The position numbers and the translations under genes were made by a program. This document shows positions 1 through 13,282 of a stretch of DNA of 64,000 nucleotides, in pieces. The notes beneath the pieces are model-generated. The model did not search any database and was not told where the DNA came from. It saw only the letters and a program-made list of their open reading frames with translations. This stretch comes from Psococerastis gibbosa (taxonomy: Eukaryota; Arthropoda; Insecta; Psocodea; Psocidae): the NCBI GenBank assembly GCA_963971405.1, contig OZ020487.1:41079039-41143038 (forward strand), in the 5' to 3' direction. The first letter of the stretch is position 1. Every line of letters starts with the position of its first letter.

Positions 1-924
1 GGAAAGACGGCACATTATCAGTCTTTTCAATGCCTGGTCATAGGAGACATGGCAGGCAGGGTTGCCATCTTTTTATAAAGTTAAATATAGTATTTGCAGT
101 CATTTGGGGCAAACAATATACTGTAGTAAATGAGAGAAAAATATTAAAATATAGTATTCGTAATTTTTATTAAAAACAATTTAAGTAAGTAAGAAACGGC
201 TAGCAAAAGTAACAAAAGGCTACGTTTTTGGTAATATAAAAGAATATTAACTATAGTATTTTGGTCCAAAATACAGTAGAATACTATATAATATAGTACG
301 GTTGGTAACCCTTGAAGCAGGTGACCACAGAAATTTAAAAAAAATTTGGCGGGAAGTGAAACGTCGGGTCCCTCCTATTTAGAACTTTACGAAGACGGAG
401 CTACGGGATGTCATCATAGTGACACTCATTACATTTAGCTTCGTCTGCCTCTTTCCCAAGTAAGTTCAAATTCAAATTCATATTCAAACCGACCTCGACC
501 CTCAGTCAAATGAGGGTGAATCAGACCATCCGTATTCCATAAGACCGTATCAGGGATTGTTCTTCGTGTGAATGCCTAAAACGGACGGTCTGACTAGCTC
601 TATGCATTTTGGACCACTGACATATCAAGAAGTTGCAATAACTGAATAACAACGTTAGAACACCATATATACATTAAGTTAGTAACTTCTAGTGGCATTG
701 ATTACACAATATTAATGGATGAATGAAAACATACATGAATAAAACAAATTAGTAAACAAATTAAATGAAAGGGCACTCTTATCTTACCCAGACCGAGCAT
801 CCAGTTTGTAAGTCCTATGACAACAAGAAAATACTACTTTAGTCACGTAGTGGTAGTAATAGTATTAGAAATATCAGCGTACGGAATCTACTCTGCCATT
901 GCGCAAATCAGAGTACCCCACTAC

Positions 925-1104
925 CAAGAGCGACGCCAGGGAGGGGCAGGGGGCCCATCCGCTGCCCCCCCCCCCCCTAGAGCCTGCTACTACTCTACTG
1001 TTACATGCTAAGCTATAACCCTTCTTTTACGAAATGACTTTTTAAGGGGGTGGGGACCTACCAACTGCCCCCCCCCCCTAGCTGAAATCCTGGCGTCGCC
1101 CTTG
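925..1104. mobile_element. hAT-type MITE with C-runs
   Basis: 180 bp with inverted ends CAAGAGCGACGCCAGG...CCTGGCGTCGCCCTTG. Flanks are CCCACTAC (917-924) and CCCACTTC (1105-1112), an 8-bp duplication with one mismatch. Confidence 0.82.
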
Positions 1105-2734
1105 CCCACTTCGCGTTTTTTGTACAAAGTCGATTTTCATTTAAATATTCACTGGAAATATCGATCACAGAGCTGTCAAATATTCATTAATTAACAGAAA
1201 TGCTCCTCTACATTTTGATAAAATGACATGTGGCCTTTACAAGCACCAACTGGCCACAGTTCTTCAACTCCGCAAGACGACAAAAGCGATCGATTTACAT
1301 ACAAACCTAATTCAATAATAGTGGTCAATCTGTGTTAAAAAAATGTATTCTGTTTGTTCTGATATTGTTGACAGCTCTGCGATTGATATCAGTGGCGGAT
1401 CCAGCTTTTTATTTTAAGGGGTTAATTGCCGAAATTGTCGCCCTTTGCTTAGACAGGGTTTATGGTAGCCCATTTGATTTACATATATTTTTTATTTATT
1501 AGATAATATTCATTTGTATTAAATTTGTCTGATTTTGAGCTCCGTCAGGGCGCTTGAAGGGGGTCATAACCTTGTGGCCCAGTCCATGGTTCCGCCAGTT
1601 TGAAATTTCATGAGATATTTGATATTTACACTTGTAAGGCTTTTCCCCCTCCGGTTGTATCTATTACGCAATTGAATGGGCTAGTGTAAGAACGCCAAAT
1701 CCCAATGCTTTGATTGGTTTGACGCAAGTATTTTCCTTGTTGCCCATTGACATTTCCCACAAAATTACATTTTATAAAGTAGCATCGCATATATGCGCCT
1801 TGAAAAACTAATAAATGCACTACGGTAGTATATTTTTTGCCCGATACTATAAAGTGTAATTAGGAAGGCGATAAGCTATCCGTAAATTGCAAGCCAAATG
1901 AGTTATCACGAGGAAAAATTATGTACCTCAACTAATTAGGTCTGACAGTAACAGCTTTGGGACTTAAAATTGGTTCCCACGACATCAACTTTGGTGATGG
2001 TCATGCCCTAAAAATGGGAAACAGACCTGCCACGACCCGACCGGTCCATCTTTTTGAAAATATGGATAAAAACCGACCCATGCTATTCAAGCCAAGCTTC
2101 TGATGACGCGAATAATTGACTATCCTCCTCTGGCTAAGAGTCTTAGTGGGCCCGAAGATAATGACGTCACTATCAGGACTAACTAGGCGAGCTACTGTAT
2201 GTAACTACGCTAAGTTGAGCCATACATCACAGCAGAACAATCACCGTAAGTTGATTGAGGCATATTATTGTGTGGGAGTTGACAGTAAAGTTATCTTACA
2301 AAAGATATATTCGATACATATTTCGATTATAGCCAGCTATAGCTTGCTAGGGCTGAGCTATAGGCTACTAGCGGGGTCGCAGGTGGCTGATGACCAGATA
2401 TGGTGGCTAGCTGCGAATATAACGAATAAGCAGTCCCCGACCAAGCAGTGGCATAATCAGAGGGTGTGGTGGCAAGTCTGGTGGCGTAGGCTTGTCTAGA
2501 AAAAGCCACCGTAGCCCTAGGATGACTATGAATAGTTGCAGTCACTAAATAAGCAACCACTACTAGGGCCCCGAAGGTGGAGGAACTCAATGAAGAGTTA
2601 ACATCATAAGAATGCAGAAGGCAACGGGGAAACTACTGCATTACAATTCCCTAGTACAGCTATCATGACTAAGTACATTCGATACTCTACCTACTTGACT
2701 TCCTTTTGAGGAGTCCAAAATACGGTATCTACGT

Positions 2735-2800
2735 GTTTACAATTACCATGATGATCGCCAATCTTCGATAGAAGAGGCATTCGCTGAAGAGAAGATAGCT
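2735..2800 (+). mobile_element. LINE-A 3' end fragment
   Basis: ATGATGATCGCCAATCTTCG followed by the GAAGAGGCATT tail matches the 3' end of the LINE fragments at 50218 and 57280 (protein end MIANLR). Confidence 0.6.
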
Positions 2801-2817
2801 TACGGTAGTTCTAAGCG

Positions 2818-3052
2818 ACTTCGGTGGCAAGGCGGTAGCGTGCTTGCACTTGGGCGAGTCTCTACACACCTTGCGATCGGAGACGTGTCGTAACTCGACA
2901 CAAGTACCTATCAGGTTACTAAGTGAGGCGATTGTGACACGGTCGATCCGACTCTGGCTGGTCAGGGACTTTAATATTAGTCTATTTTATATTGTATTGT
3001 ATTGAAGAGGTTAATCGGATACATCCATTAAATAGTTTGTACGCCATCAACC
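2818..3052 (+). repeat. SINE-like repeat, family 2
   Basis: The head GGTGGCAAGGCGGTAGC resembles a pol III A box, and TTGCGATCGGAGACG is a loose B box. The body ends GAAGAGGTTAATCGGATACA. A roughly 70-bp segment (about 2930-3003) is inserted relative to the copy at 3527-3662. Other copies: 22983-23122 (-), 44100-44158 (+, partial), 55245-55400 (+) and 61965-62112 (-). Confidence 0.7.
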
Positions 3053-3526
3053 TTAAAAAAAGTTAGGAAACGTCGCCCAAGTGATACTCTGGCGTGCGGC
3101 ACCGTAAATCTGCGTAGTAACTGACAAGAAATGTGCTAAATATAGAGTGTGCTCTATTAGGAATTAGACTAAACGATAACCCACCATTTTCATAAATCCA
3201 ATCTCCATTATAGTGGACGCAATGTAGCCTATCCTACTCGCTAGTTTGAGAATTTTCGCAGAAACAATCTACCGTAATTGGCGTAAGTAGTAAAAGCAAG
3301 GTCTCGTCGCGCTCAACAAATTAAGGCCATTAATTTCCAAGTATTAGAGTAAAAGCATCAACTCAATCGTCAATTGATGGCAATAAATTTCCCTCATTCC
3401 GCCAATTACACGAAATACAAATTCGTGGCGCGTAACCTAGTTTGGGCTCAGTAGCTACAACGCATGTGTATTTCAATTAATTGCTGCCTAAATAATTAAG
3501 GATTCTAATTTTTAGTTAAAATAAAG

Positions 3527-3662
3527 ATTTCGGTGGCAAGGTGGTAGCTTGCTTGTACTTGTGCGAGTCTCTACACACCTTGCGATCGGAGACGTGTCGC
3601 AACCTATTAGGTTACTTAGTAAGGCGATTGAAGAGGTTAATCGGATACATTCATTAAATTGT
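3527..3662 (+). repeat. SINE-like repeat, family 2
   Basis: Second copy 700 bp from the first, without the internal insertion; 3' end AGAGGTTAATCGGATACATT. Confidence 0.7.
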
Positions 3663-3810
3663 TTAAATAAATTTTAAACTTTAAATAAAAAGGTTTAAAA
3701 TGTCATGTAGATATCGTATATCGTGCCCAGACATCTAACAACTGACGGGGTTGTTTCTTGCAGAATGTATGGATACGGGTTAGAAACTGCAGCGCCAGTC
3801 CTGTTCGTAA

Positions 3811-3954
3811 GGCGGGGTTTCCACATATACGTCAATGGTCAATGGTAAATATGGTTTTGACGTGGTAGCAGACATTTTTAGTATGTCTTTATTGTCTGCT
3901 AAAACGTCAATACCACATTTACCATTGACCATTGACGCATGTGGAAACCCCGCC
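3811..3954. mobile_element. Short MITE, GGCGGGGTTTCCAC family
   Basis: 144 bp, near-perfect inverted ends GGCGGGGTTTCCACATA...ATGTGGAAACCCCGCC extending inward through CGTCAATGGTCAATGGTAAAT. Contains GACGTGGTAGCAGACAT. Confidence 0.88.
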
Positions 3955-4132
3955 TATACACAGCGATCTGGCGACGTGTGTTTTGAACAGACATTCCACG
4001 TTAGTGCCACAATAAAGAACAGCAAGCTTCCAGTGATATTGCGTTTCCCGAAGCTTGTCGGCTTAACAAAATGGACCGATGTGAGCTAATACTACTATTT
4101 ATTAAATTGCAGTATTATATGGTATGCATAAC

Positions 4133-4311
4133 CAAGGCCGTAGCCAGGATTTCATTTCAGGGGGGGGGGGGTAGAAATTTCATTGGGTATTACATAGTGG
4201 TTTTCATTTTTCCACTCAAAATCCGATTCTATCTAGTATCAAGCCATTTCGTTTCGGGGGGGGGGGGGGGGGTTTTGAACCCCCATGAACCTCCCCTTGG
4301 CTACGGCCATG
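4133..4311. mobile_element. hAT-type MITE with G-runs
   Basis: 179 bp, CAAGGCCGTAGCC...GGCTACGGCCATG, flanked by TGCATAAC and TGCAGAAC (7 of 8 match). Two long poly-G tracts inside. Confidence 0.85.
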
Positions 4312-5254
4312 TGCAGAACACTGACAATAAATTAACTTCGGTTGAAGAGGTAACCTCCTCGTTATAAACGAAATTAGAGGGTATAGAAGATACTGGGGTC
4401 GAATACCACCAAGTCTAGTTTTTTCTATATCCTATATCGCTGATACTACTAAACTAATAGTCATGTAATGATAGACTCAATGCTACTCAAATGCTGCTGA
4501 AATGGCCACTTTCACCAATATCAGCTTACTAGTAGTAGTAGTAGATTTTGGCCAAGTCCCAGGCCACGGTGGGGAGCCCATAGGACACACCCCATCTTGC
4601 TCACTAGGACAACCCAATTGCGGTCGCGAAGCGCGCCACCTCCTTTGGGCGAACCTGTTTCCCTGTCTGTAGTTCTCCCATAGCAAAACCGACCGAGGAA
4701 AGACGTTCTCGCCAGACAGCCGGGCAGGCCATCAGCACGTGCCACCCGGTCTCAGCGCCAATCCTGCGAGGAAGCCTGTACACCCAAGTGAGCAAGGTGA
4801 ACCCGGAAGGGGCCGTCAGCATAGCAGCAGCAGAGCGTACTGCTCGTCGGCTGCTAACTAATTTCACAATAATAATAATAATGGGCCTGCTCGAATAAAG
4901 AACCAAGAAATTTCGAGAAAGTTGTATGTCAGATTCTGAATTGGCCAAACTGTGGGTCATGGCTACCAATCGACGTGTCGGAAACTGTCAGCCAGCGAAG
5001 CAGGCTATGCCGCAATAAAAAATATTCACATCATATGGATCACTGATAGACCACAGCGGCAGCCTTCTTCATTTCAAGTGGCCTATTTAAGTCAGCTTAT
5101 CTCAAGGCCAGCAGAACAGTATCACAAAATCATTTGGCCATGTGCTCAACACTTAACAGCCGCCGTAATAACGAGCGACAGATACTGTCTTTTGCGACTA
5201 TTTGTACAGATTTTTGCTTTCCTATTTATACGTAGTATAAGGAAAGCTTTGTGA

Positions 5255-5740
5255 TGGTCAAAATTTCCGATTCCGAGATTTCAACGGATTTTCACGTTTT
5301 GAGAGATACCAGGATCCCAAAAAATGGGTCGAAGTGAATTACGAAATGTCTGTCTGTCTCGATTTGCGGGCAAACTACTCGGTTGATTTTGCTGAAATTT
5401 GCCATGTAGGTTCACAAAAATCATACCTCGGGATCATATTTGTTATTTTGGGACAACTTAATTTTGGGGGGTTTTACCCCCAAAAAACTAAAAAAAATGG
5501 CTAAAACAATTATTTCTCTAAAACGGCTCTAACGATTTCCTTTAAATTCACATACTGTATCTTGTAGTCGTTATTAATGTTAACAAAACGCAATGGGTCA
5601 CTTGCCCTTTGATAGTTTGCATCTGGGGGTAAATAAATAAAAATGACTCAATTTTCATGAAAAATGTCTAAAAAATAATTTTTCTGCCGAAGCTTTCTAC
5701 CTTCAAGTCTGTTTTAGGTGTTAAATAGTCTAGAGTAAAA
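5255..5740. repeat. Dispersed non-coding repeat
   Basis: AAAGCTTTGTGATGGTCAAA...GCAAACTACTCGGTTGATTT is also found, diverged, at 48850-49020; the AATTTTCATGAAAAATG part also occurs at 15198. Class unknown. Confidence 0.6.
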
Positions 5741-5959
5741 AATCCGAACAGGTTGTTTCATTGACACCAGAAAATATCTTCAGAATAATAATAAATCTAC
5801 CGCTGCTGTGTTCCCTGTACTTCAGAGCGAATCGGTCACTACTAGTGTTTTTGTTTTTTGCACAAAGACGAATGTCTCACGAATGTTTGCCTACGGGTCT
5901 TCTAGTTCTACCTTGTGCCCTTGCTTCCGCCAACCTCCTGGTTGTCCTTTTTTAATCCC

Positions 5960-7210
5960 CAATAATGTAAACCTCAGGTCACAAAAGGAGGTGAACCGGG
6001 TTATATAATAAGCCAAAAAGTAGTAAAGACAACGATACCCAACCTGTTTCAACCAAGAAAAATTCTGTTATCATCAACATGTTCACCAATTTCTAGCTAT
6101 GGTGGTGAAAGGAATTCTTAACTCAACTGCTGATATAGTATAAGCTAAAACTAAAAGACTTACGTCCATTTCAAGGTTAGTTGGCACAAACCCAGGCTGG
6201 AATTAGAAGCTCATTTACCAAAGACTAGGAAGCGCTGAGAATACTAAGAAAATCTTCAAACAACATCTCATCGTCGTGAGCATGACAAGCCATATGCTGC
6301 GAGACCTTCACACTAAACAAGCACCAGTGTAAGCTTCCATTATAGCAATAGAAAATGACATGTGCGAGGGATCGTTGAGCCTTCTAATCACATCAAACCA
6401 GCAATCTATCACGGAAGCGAGAGTTGATGATTAACTTATAAAAATTGGTAGGTTTTCGACCTTGAGCTTGCATTATGTATTGCCGTATTTCCTCGTAGTT
6501 AAAACAGTGATTATATGCTAATTTCATTAAGCTTTCTTTTACTCAATTGGTTGCGAGTAAATTGTTGCGATTTATCGCCTAATTAACCACAAAGCGTACT
6601 GAAGACAAGGGCATTTGGAACGGGAGCTTTATAATGTATTCATAAAGGGACGATCACTTCTCGAACAGTCTCAGCCTGCAAAGCAATAACGGGCGAGAAA
6701 AGCATGTTAGTGCGAAAGGAAAAGAAAGGCTTTGTCTACTGGAACATGACCCCGCTATTCACAGGAGTTCTACAGAAGGAGGAAGAAAGGCGGAGAAGGA
6801 CCATTGGCATTTTTTTTTTTTAAATAATCATATTTAAATCGGTTCGAAGAGCCGCACATTCAAAACCAAAATTAAAACAACAAAATTGATTTAAACCTTA
6901 TTTTATTTTTCGTTATAATTTACACTATTTTATTTTTTATGTAACCGGTAATGTAGGGAAAGAGCCGTATCCGGCTCGTGAGCCTCATGTTGCCGACCCC
7001 TCGGGTAGGGTAAATCGTGATCTCATACGAACTGTCCTTCCAAATGTTTCATGGCCGGAGTGACCCTTTAGAGTCGCAGTTGATTAAGGCTACCATAGAA
7101 AAAAATTCAAACCGGAAGGTTTTATAACAACGAGCTCCAGGGGGCGTGGCGGCATGGACCATTAAGTAACAGTTTGGCTTCTCAAAAGTTACATTTTTGA
7201 CTTGAACTAT
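5960..7210. other. Non-coding stretch
   Basis: No element recognised; a poly-T run at about 6812-6821 and small inverted motifs only. Confidence 0.5.
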
Positions 7211-7221
7211 ACGTGTTCTCC

Positions 7222-7305
7222 CAAGACCGTAGCCAAGGGGGGGGGGGGTCATGTGTGTTCAAACTCCCCCCCCCCCCCCCGAAAGAAATCCAGGCTACGG
7301 CCTTG
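7222..7305. mobile_element. 84-bp hAT-type MITE
   Basis: CAAGACCGTAGCC...GGCTACGGCCTTG with TSD TGTTCTCC/TCTTCTCC. The middle is little more than a G-run, a spacer and a C-run. Confidence 0.83.
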
Positions 7306-8089
7306 TCTTCTCCCAACCCTGCAATAACCGCAACCAGAACTCAGATTCTTTCGGTAGACCCAGTATGGGCCGCTTATGCCGTATCTCCCCCCTGAATGCA
7401 TTATAATCTATTTCTAGACGTTTGTTTTGGTATTGAGTCATCAGACGCATAAATACCAAGGAAGGACATCGGGTGGAATGAACGCCGACGGAAGTCGCCG
7501 AGAATGGAGAAAGCGGTTGTTTGGATTAACCCATAACATTTCTACGTCATCATGTGTTAGGTAAACGCGTCATGTTGTTTACACGCCGGGCATAGTTTTG
7601 GAACCAATAATTGCGGAGTAGATGACTCAAGACAAGTTCTCTGGGTCAGAAGTAAATAGGGATGTGCGCTGTCCCGTTCCGTTCAGCCTATTTCTAAGTT
7701 TCGTTTCGCAGAAATATATGGGACGTCCCTATGTTATTACATAAAAAACGATCGTACCGGTTCACAAAATAAAAAAATAATAATAATCCCCAGAAGTAAA
7801 TATCAGGGTGGAACAATACCTTGCATACTAAATGACACACTATAAGAAATACATTTATTTCAAAAAATTTCACACGCAAAAAGCCTTCCCTAAACCAGCC
7901 TAACAAAGTCATTAGGATTGTACCCTCTGATACACTCAACTAGCGTGGCTGCCTGTTTTACAAGCCCTCCGAAGGAAATATGGCAGTGGCGAGCTTAGGT
8001 TTGGTGGGGTTATAAGCAAGTAACATTTTGAGGACATGCGGATTAAATCATAATGTTACAGTAACGACGGTTAAGTATGTATTGACATA

Positions 8090-8892
8090 GTCTTCGTCTT
8101 CTTCTTCTGGCTGTACAGTACTTCATGGGTTTTGGCCTGCTCAACAACACTCCTCCAGTTTTCTCGATTTTGTACGACGCTCCACCATCTATGGACTCCC
8201 AACTCACGGAGGTCACGCTACGGAGCCACCGAGGTACAACCTTCGAAGTCTACGCCACTGAAGATGTCGACCGCAGATGGTGACGAAAGCTTGGAAGTTC
8301 ACTTTCAATTCGACCACGGCCCATCAGCCCGGATTCTACTGGTTCTTCATTTGACTCCGGCCGTGAAAGCCTTTACATTGCAGTTCCATTCACGGAGGTC
8401 AGTTTCTAATTCAAGAGGTTTCGTGGATGTCTTCTTCCCGTCATGCTTGCTATGTACATTTTGTTCGGCATGCGGTCTTCTGAGTTCTGACATTCATACG
8501 ACGTGCCTCAGCAATCTTAAACGCTGCGCTTTTATAAAAAGTACCATGTCTTCTCCGTTGAGTATTGCGTCTATTTCCAAGTTGTTTCTTATTCGCCCCT
8601 CTCTCTGAGGCCCATATATTATCATTATCTTTCTTTCCAATACTCACAGTTTGTAGGCGTTTTTGGCGGTAAATTCTATGTTTCTGGGCCGTATGTTACA
8701 ACCGGTCTTATAATGGTTTTCTAGATCCTGAACTTTGTCATGCTGGACTTGTAATTTTAGGTTTGCGAAATATGGTCTGTTTGTCGACATTATTCTTCTA
8801 CAGGTATGTACGTCTGCGATTTTGTTGCAGTTGCTTACTTCTGTTCCTAGGTAGACGAAGCTCTTGACATTTTCATCCCTACTATGGACCAA
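8090..8892 (-). mobile_element. LINE-B 3' fragment, decayed
   Basis: The minus strand begins with an RT-like FVYLGTEVSNCNK (8892 side) and runs through a YKT(LI)-type region to a tail with GCCAGAAGAAGAAGACGAAG at 8090-8110. An unrelated block of the dispersed family CGACCACGGCCCATCAGCCC is inserted at about 8300-8390. Confidence 0.7.
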
Positions 8893-8946
8893 GTCATATT
8901 ACCATTATCCCAAAGAGGGGGGGGGGGGAGTCCAGGGGTCAAACAT

Positions 8947-9088
8947 TGTTAAAATTAACTTTGTATAGTTTTACGAATAAAATTAAATTAAAAATTCAAG
9001 TGCACTTGACGATGGCGTGAGCCGAAACCGGTTGTGAATTTTTAATTTAATTTAATTCGTAAAACTATGCAAAGTTAATTTTAACAAT
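8947..9088. repeat. Palindrome with 50-bp arms
   Basis: TGTTAAAATTAACTTTGTAT...AATTAAAAATTCA is mirrored at 9035-9088. The loop holds GATGGCGTGAGCCGAAACCG. Confidence 0.85.
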
Positions 9089-9138
9089 GAGTGACAGCAA
9101 GTTTTACAAAGTTACTAAGGAGACTATTATGTTTATCC

Positions 9139-9327
9139 CAGGGACGGTTTCAGAAAAAGTTTTCGGGGGGGGGGGGGGCGGTGCCCTGAAAAATATCGCG
9201 TTTCCCTTACTTGAGTAACAATTTCTCTTCATTTCCTTCAAAAGTCCATTCTATCTAGTATAAAGCTATTTTTCTCGGGGGGGGGGGGGGCGACCGCCCC
9301 CACCGCCCCCCCAAGGATCCGTCCCTG
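9139..9327. mobile_element. hAT-type MITE with perfect 8-bp TSD
   Basis: 189 bp, ends CAGGGACGG...CCGTCCCTG, flanked on both sides by GTTTATCC (9131-9138, 9328-9335). Confidence 0.9.
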
Positions 9328-9339
9328 GTTTATCCAGGG

Positions 9340-11090
9340 GTCAACATTGGGAAAAGTTTTGAAAAAAAAATAGGCGCGAAATAGTAGGGTTATACCCACT
9401 GCCTATTGGTAAATCCACCACTGTGAGCCAGTGTAGCCAGTGGGCAAATAGTTACTAATTTTACATTTTTCGCAACACTGTATTCTTATGCAAATACTTG
9501 AGGTATCTATACCGGCATTTAAATGATTAATGAATCTGTCCTCACGACCTGGCATATGCGGTCGTAATGGACACATTTTCATTCATCATAACTTGGATGA
9601 CTAGAAAGCGAAGGTCCCAAAGGTATACTGTTAAATGACATGACAAAGATCTCGATTCAATCGCTTAGCCTTATACTCAAACACAAAACAGATACTCATT
9701 AAAGGTGGAAAAATTCATCAGTTATAGTGAGAAATCAATAATGTCTATTATGTATGAGAATAAGATACAAGACAAATCAAAAGAAAAATAACTCTTGTCG
9801 TTATTAATCTATTGGTAAAGGTTAATGGCAATGGTGTAATATTATTATATAACAAAGGGTTAGTTGGACTTACAGGGCCTGCTGCGTTAATAGTCATTTG
9901 AGACAGGGGCCTCACATTCATCGAATAATTCTACTAATAATAAAGTAAGGAAACAAACCTCTCTCTGCTGTTGATGCAACTGCCGCATAAAATTTCTCTG
10001 ATAACCGTTCATTTTTCGTATTTATTGAATCCGATCAGTCCACAACACCTTTTAGCACATCACACTCTGTGGAGAGTAGGCACAACACTGAGTACAACTC
10101 AGATTCCACCGCTACTAGATATTACCTTACATTATGATCTGGTGTGGCCTGGATAGCCCATCCCACAAAGTGGCTAATATGAGAAACAGCTGAGCGCTGT
10201 TCACGTGGATGTATATCGGGGATTTCCGAGTACATGTGAGGCATGTTTATGTGTGTGTGAGATTCCCAGTATCTCAATTGAGCTGCGGGGAAATCCATAC
10301 CAATGGCAAATAATGGGTATACTACGAGGAAAAATCAAAGGCTTGCATTTTATAGGTACGACCCGAAGTTTTGGGAACGAGTTTTCGTTGAGGGGAATTT
10401 ATGATATAATTGGAGCGGTCGAAGTTCCCCAATTACGTCATGGGAACAAAAATTACCTTTTCCGACTATTCATAATATTGTATTTTAGGTTTGATCGCGA
10501 CTGGCAGACTGTTCTCAAGGGTTTCGTGACGTATGTCGTAAAGTTACTGCTAGAAGTTACTTCAAAATTAGATTGTAAATAGAAAATACCGACTAATTAT
10601 TTAAACCTAACATAGATTACCTCACCTATTATATTGTAAATAGTATAATATTATCGATCATAATTATTCTACATTCTCATAATCCCTACACAATAATTTG
10701 CATTTAAAAATCCTTGAATTACAGTGTATGCCGTATGTAATCAACAAGAAATGCAATGTTTTTCAGCAATAAACTCTGCCATATATGGGTACAAGCAATA
10801 CAACGTATTCACCGACAATTTAAAAAAGATTAAGAACATAGCCAACGTATTAGTTAGAGTTATTAATAAAAGCGGAAAAGGGACATATTGCCTATAGTCA
10901 GTTTAGCCTAAGTGCAGTATTATTAGGTCACTTATTAGCTATAAAAGAACGTAAGTAATTTATAGAGAAATTAAGATAGCTTAGCGCAACAAACAAACAA
11001 ACCCAAATGTCAAAGGTTTACACAATGTTTAGCAAAAGAAGCATTCACGAAACAAGCTGGTGCCGCATCCGTAATGTATTAAAAATAGGA
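9340..11090. other. Non-coding stretch
   Basis: AT-rich, no recognisable gene or element. The longest open frame (10205-10582, 125 codons) has no domain-like features. Confidence 0.55.
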
Positions 11091-11093
11091 TCT

Positions 11094-12738
11094 AATAATT
11101 ATTTATAATACCTCATTACTATAATAGGACACGGTAAGTTTCCAGAAGATAGAAGGACAGAGGGCTCCCAGCAGAAGAACATCCTGGTTGAAAAACCTGA
11201 GGCAGTGGTTTGGCAAGAGCACGACTTCTCTTTTATTACCATGTGATCGTCGATTTTCGATAGAAGAGGTATTAAAAGAAGAAAGAAGTTTCCACTGCGT
11301 TGGGGAATTTGATCCAAGCTTACCAACTCCACTGTGTTTATATTAGGTAAATACTATTGTAATATCTAATACCTATAATGCGACACGGTAAGTTTCCAGA
11401 AGATAGAAGGACAGAGGGCTCCCAGCAGAAGAACATCCTGGTTGGAAAACCTGAGGTAGTGGGTTGGCAAGAGCACGACTTCTCTTTTCAGAGCAGCAGT
11501 CTCCAAGGTACAAATTACCATGTGATCGTCGATTTTCGATAGAAGCGGTATTAAAAGAAGAAAGAAGTTTCCACTGCGTTGGGGAGTTTGATCCAAACTT
11601 ACCAACTGCACTGTGTTTATATTAGGTAAACACTATTATAATATCTAATAACTATAATACGACACGGTAAGTTTCCAGAAAATATAAGGACAGAGGGCTC
11701 CCAGCAGAAGAACATCCTGGTTGGAAAACCTGAGGTAGTGGGTTGGCAAGAGCACGACTTCTCTTTTCAGAGCAGCAGTCTCCAAGGTAGAAATTACCAT
11801 GTGATCGTCAATTTTCGATAGAAGAGGCATTAAAAGAAGAAAGAAGTTTCCACTGCGTTGGGGAATTTGATCCAAGCTTACCAACTCTACTGTGTTTATA
11901 TTAGGTAAATACTATTGTAATATCTAATACCTATAATGCGACACGGTAAGTTTCCAGAAAATATAAGGACAGAGGGCTCCCAGCAGAAGAACATCCTGGT
12001 TGGAAAACCTGAGGTAGTGGGTTGGCAAGAGCACGACTTCTCTTTTCAGAGCAGCAGTCTCCAAGGTAGAAATTACCATGTGATCGTCAATTTTCGATAG
12101 AAGAGGCATTAAAAGAAGAAAGAAGTTTCCACTGCGTTGGGGAATTTGATCCAAGCTTACCAACTCTACTGTGTTTATATTAGGTAAATACTATTGTAAT
12201 ATCTAATACCTATAATGCGACACGGTAAGTTTCCAGAAAATATAAGGACAGAGGGCTCCCAGCAGAAGAACATCCTGGTTGGAAAACCTGAGGTAGTGGG
12301 TTGGCAAGAGCACGACTTCTCTTTTCAGAGCAGCAGTCTCCAAGGTACAAATTACCATGTGATCGTCGATTTTCGATAGAAGCGGTATTAAAAGAAGAAA
12401 GAAGTTTCCACTGCGTTGGGGAGTTTGATCCAAACTTACCAACTGCACTGTGTTTATATTAGGTAAACACTATTATAATATCTAATAACTATAATACGAC
12501 ACGGTAAGTTTCCAGAAGATAGAAGGACAGACGGCTCTCAGCAGAAGAACATCCTGGTTGGAAAACCTGAGGTAGTGGTTTGGCAAGAGCACGACTTCTC
12601 TTTTCAGAGCAGCAGTCTCCAAGGTAGAAATTACCATGTGATCGTCAATTTTCGATAGAAGAGGCATTAAAGGAAGAAAGAAGTTTCCACTGCGTTGGGG
12701 AGTTTGATCCAAGCTTACCAACTGCACTGTGTTTATAA
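11094..12738. repeat. Six-unit tandem repeat, 279-bp period
   Basis: The marker GACACGGTAAG recurs at 11128, 11382, 11661, 11940, 12219 and 12498, giving spacings of 254 and then four times 279. Units are highly similar. Each contains, on the plus strand, a decayed LINE C-terminal segment (CTGGTTGGAAAACCTGAGG..., GGCAAGAGCACGACTTCTC) also present at 50218-50490 and 57280-57580. The regular minus-strand ORFs of about 80 aa are a by-product of the repeat. Confidence 0.95.
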
Positions 12739-13282
12739 ATACTATGTACTCAAAAATAATGTTACGTATGACTGTATGGCAAAGCTTACTAATCTAAAAT
12801 GGAAACATAAACTAGCAGTTGTGCCCTGCGTTTACACACAGTTGGGCGTTTTCCTATTACTACCTCAACTAGCTCCCCCTTAAGAGAAAATCGGAGGGGG
12901 TAAGGATAAACATAGAATTTATCATGAATATCAATCGAAGAGTTGATAATAATATCAGGACAAGCATTTCTTCTGAGAATTTTTATACTGTATGTATGAT
13001 TCGTATCTCAACATAGATTGGTCAACATTATTGCATTTCAAATCAAATCAAATTTATTAAATCAAATCAAAACAACATTTACAATATTAAAAAAGAAATT
13101 TGATTCATATAAAAACTATTGGTGCGGTAGTCGCGAGAAAGGAGTTCCAGAACTGTGGCCAATTAGTATTAATGATGACGACATGTCAAGCATAGAAATG
13201 TAGAGGAGCAAATGTTCTAAAGTAACGGATATTTTTGATTGCTGTATGATCCAACTTTTCCATCGTATTTGTAAAAAAAAAA

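Noticed and set aside
4483..4969. Overlapping minus-strand ORFs with moderate GC content
   Set aside because: Probably a worn transposon piece, but I could not recognise any motif, so no call is made.
10205..10582. 125-codon ORF
   Set aside because: No domain, no similarity I recognise, no splice or codon support.
11099..12727. Six similar minus-strand ORFs of about 80 aa, looking like a gene family
   Set aside because: They are the antisense of a tandem DNA repeat derived from a LINE tail; each is bounded only by the repeat period.
11094..12738. CRISPR-like array
   Set aside because: The whole 279-bp unit repeats, with no unique spacers, in a eukaryotic genome.
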